From an uncultured Ligilactobacillus sp. (lineage in GTDB: Bacteria; Bacillota; Bacilli; Lactobacillales; Lactobacillaceae): a DNA stretch of 13,207 bases. The translations under genes were made by a program, and so were the position numbers. Where the stretch lies: assembly GCA_934215475.1 (NCBI GenBank), contig CAKPZY010000048.1:1-13207 (forward strand), given 5' to 3'. The notes beneath the pieces were generated by a model. The model saw only the letters and a list, made by a program, of their open reading frames with translations. It ran no database searches and was not told the origin of the DNA. Shown here piece by piece: positions 12,242-13,207 of this stretch (position 1 is the stretch's first letter; every line of letters begins with the position of its first letter).

Positions 12242-13207
12242 TTATATTGATATAGAAGCGCTTTGGATCACAATGTCATAAATATATCCCACTTCCGATT
12301 CCGGAATCTTGACACTATATATTTCTTCGATGACACTAAAAGCTCGTTTAATGTTTTCGAAGGACTCCGTTTGACGAATATCTTTCTGACCTTCTTCAAT
12401 AAAATTATACGTGTCAATCGGTGTATTCCTGATCAAACGCTCGATCAAGCAGCTTACATGGACATAGACTGCCATTTTGGTCGGATTAGCGAGATTATTT
12501 CTACTTAAAGCCTCATATGATTTAATAAAAGTCTCAACATTGCCCATTACAGTGTGCACGTCTAAAATAGTAATCGAGTTTAAAACCCGCTCCAAAGAAA
12601 AATTTCGAATGAGCTTAAGATTAAGTGGTTCAACTTCGACCCTTGATTTTCCTTTAGTCAAGATCTTACCTAAAACATCAATTTTCTTACCTGAGATCAG
12701 ATCTTCCAAAGGGATATACGGCACATCATCTACACCCGGATCCGCCGTTCCAATGATCACCAACACGTTATAAACACTCCGCAAGTTCTTTATAAAAGGT
12801 TCTTGGCGAATTCGATCAAATTCATACGCATTGATGATCAAGTCTTTGTGTTGTGGCATACTCTCTTCCAACAGATCCTTGATCCGCTCGGCTGTACCGA
12901 GCCCAGTAATGCAGCTAGTAATGATCAATCTTTTCTTGTTTTCTTGCGGATAAATAATTTTCATTTTTGGGCTAGACAGCTGATTCACCACCTGTAATAT
13001 ATTTTCTAAGCCTTTTTTGGCTTGGATATGATTGGCTACATCTAGCGCCATTTCCGTAGAAACTTTATTAATGATCCCGATCGAGAAATTGACCTCCCTA
13101 TTGATATATTTTGTAATACCCTCTAAAGAACCCATGTCGACTAAAAGCAGTAATCCTTTTTCAATCGAATAGTTTTCGATATAGTCTGTTAATTCGTTCC
13201 CAATTTG
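12242..13207 (-). CDS. LevR-type sigma-54 PTS regulator, C-terminal 321 residues (partial)
   Basis: The frame is open through the right edge, so this is the C-terminal part of a longer protein. Residues about 1-85 of the visible part resemble an EIIA(Man)-like domain (G-L-L-L-L-V-D-M-G-S-L). Next is a domain with I-I-T-S-C-I-T-G-L-G-T-A (Cys about residue 99), the EIIB(Gat)-like element of LevR proteins. The end (about 195-321) is a PTS regulation domain with L-D-V-H (about 218) and Y-V-H-V-S-C-L-I-E-R-L (His about 250), where HPr or EII phosphorylation tunes activity. The AAA+ sigma-54-contacting and DNA-binding parts would lie beyond the window. In LevR/ManR systems the protein activates transcription of the adjacent PTS operon when substrate is present. 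The perfect -24/-12 promoter just downstream supports that role here. An ATG at 13135 is internal, not the start. Confidence 0.88.
   Translation of the reverse strand, partial: QIGNELTDYIENYSIEKGLLLLVDMGSLEGITKYINREVNFSIGIINKVSTEMALDVANHIQAKKGLENILQVVNQLSSPKMKIIYPQENKKRLIITSCITGLGTAERIKDLLEESMPQHKDLIINAYEFDRIRQEPFIKNLRSVYNVLVIIGTADPGVDDVPYIPLEDLISGKKIDVLGKILTKGKSRVEVEPLNLKLIRNFSLERVLNSITILDVHTVMGNVETFIKSYEALSRNNLANPTKMAVYVHVSCLIERLIRNTPIDTYNFIEEGQKDIRQTESFENIKRAFSVIEEIYSVKIPESEVGYIYDIVIQSASISI

Overview
The window looks like a chromosomal (or large-plasmid) accessory region of a low-GC Gram-positive bacterium, most likely one of the Lactobacillaceae. This rests on strong AGGAGG-type ribosome binding sites, an AT-rich background, a holin-like type I toxin of the sort common in lactobacilli, and a mannose-family PTS driven by a LevR-type regulator and a sigma-54 promoter. 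The species cannot be fixed from the sequence alone.

Left part (1-3300) is a patchwork of independently transcribed units. An IS3-type element end enters at the left edge. It is followed by a small, previously unmarked gene for a 34-residue membrane toxin on the minus strand with a convergent terminator that suggests an antisense RNA, a GC-rich inverted-repeat-rich stretch, a membrane-anchored alpha/beta hydrolase, a GNAT acetyltransferase of the RimL type, and a serine recombinase flanked by an AT-rich palindromic repeat block.

Middle part (3300-5430) is a decay zone. It holds an intact HAD phosphatase next to a crippled second copy of itself, direct repeats, a strong bidirectional-looking terminator, and the frameshifted C-terminal end of an enolase-superfamily (mandelate racemase-like) dehydratase or epimerase.

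Right part (5430-13207) is one minus-strand sugar operon. A LevR-like activator (C-terminal EIIA/EIIB-like/PRD part, cut by the window edge) precedes a near-perfect sigma-54 -24/-12 promoter. Then come PTS IIA, an amidohydrolase-2 protein, a YjbQ/UPF0047 protein, IIB, a 374-bp gap, IIC, IID, a FrlB-like SIS protein, a fragment of another SIS gene, a hairpin with a T tract, and a second full-length SIS protein. The parts list (sigma-54 activator, four mannose-type EII proteins, two SIS deglycase-like enzymes) resembles the Salmonella gfr system for glucoselysine/fructoselysine. An Amadori or Heyns-type amino-sugar conjugate is therefore the best guess for the substrate. The YjbQ and metal-ligand-deficient amidohydrolase genes placed between IIA and IIB are the unexplained novelty.

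The most notable regulatory feature is that the activator's intrinsic terminator and the operon's sigma-54 promoter are the same bases (12188-12221).
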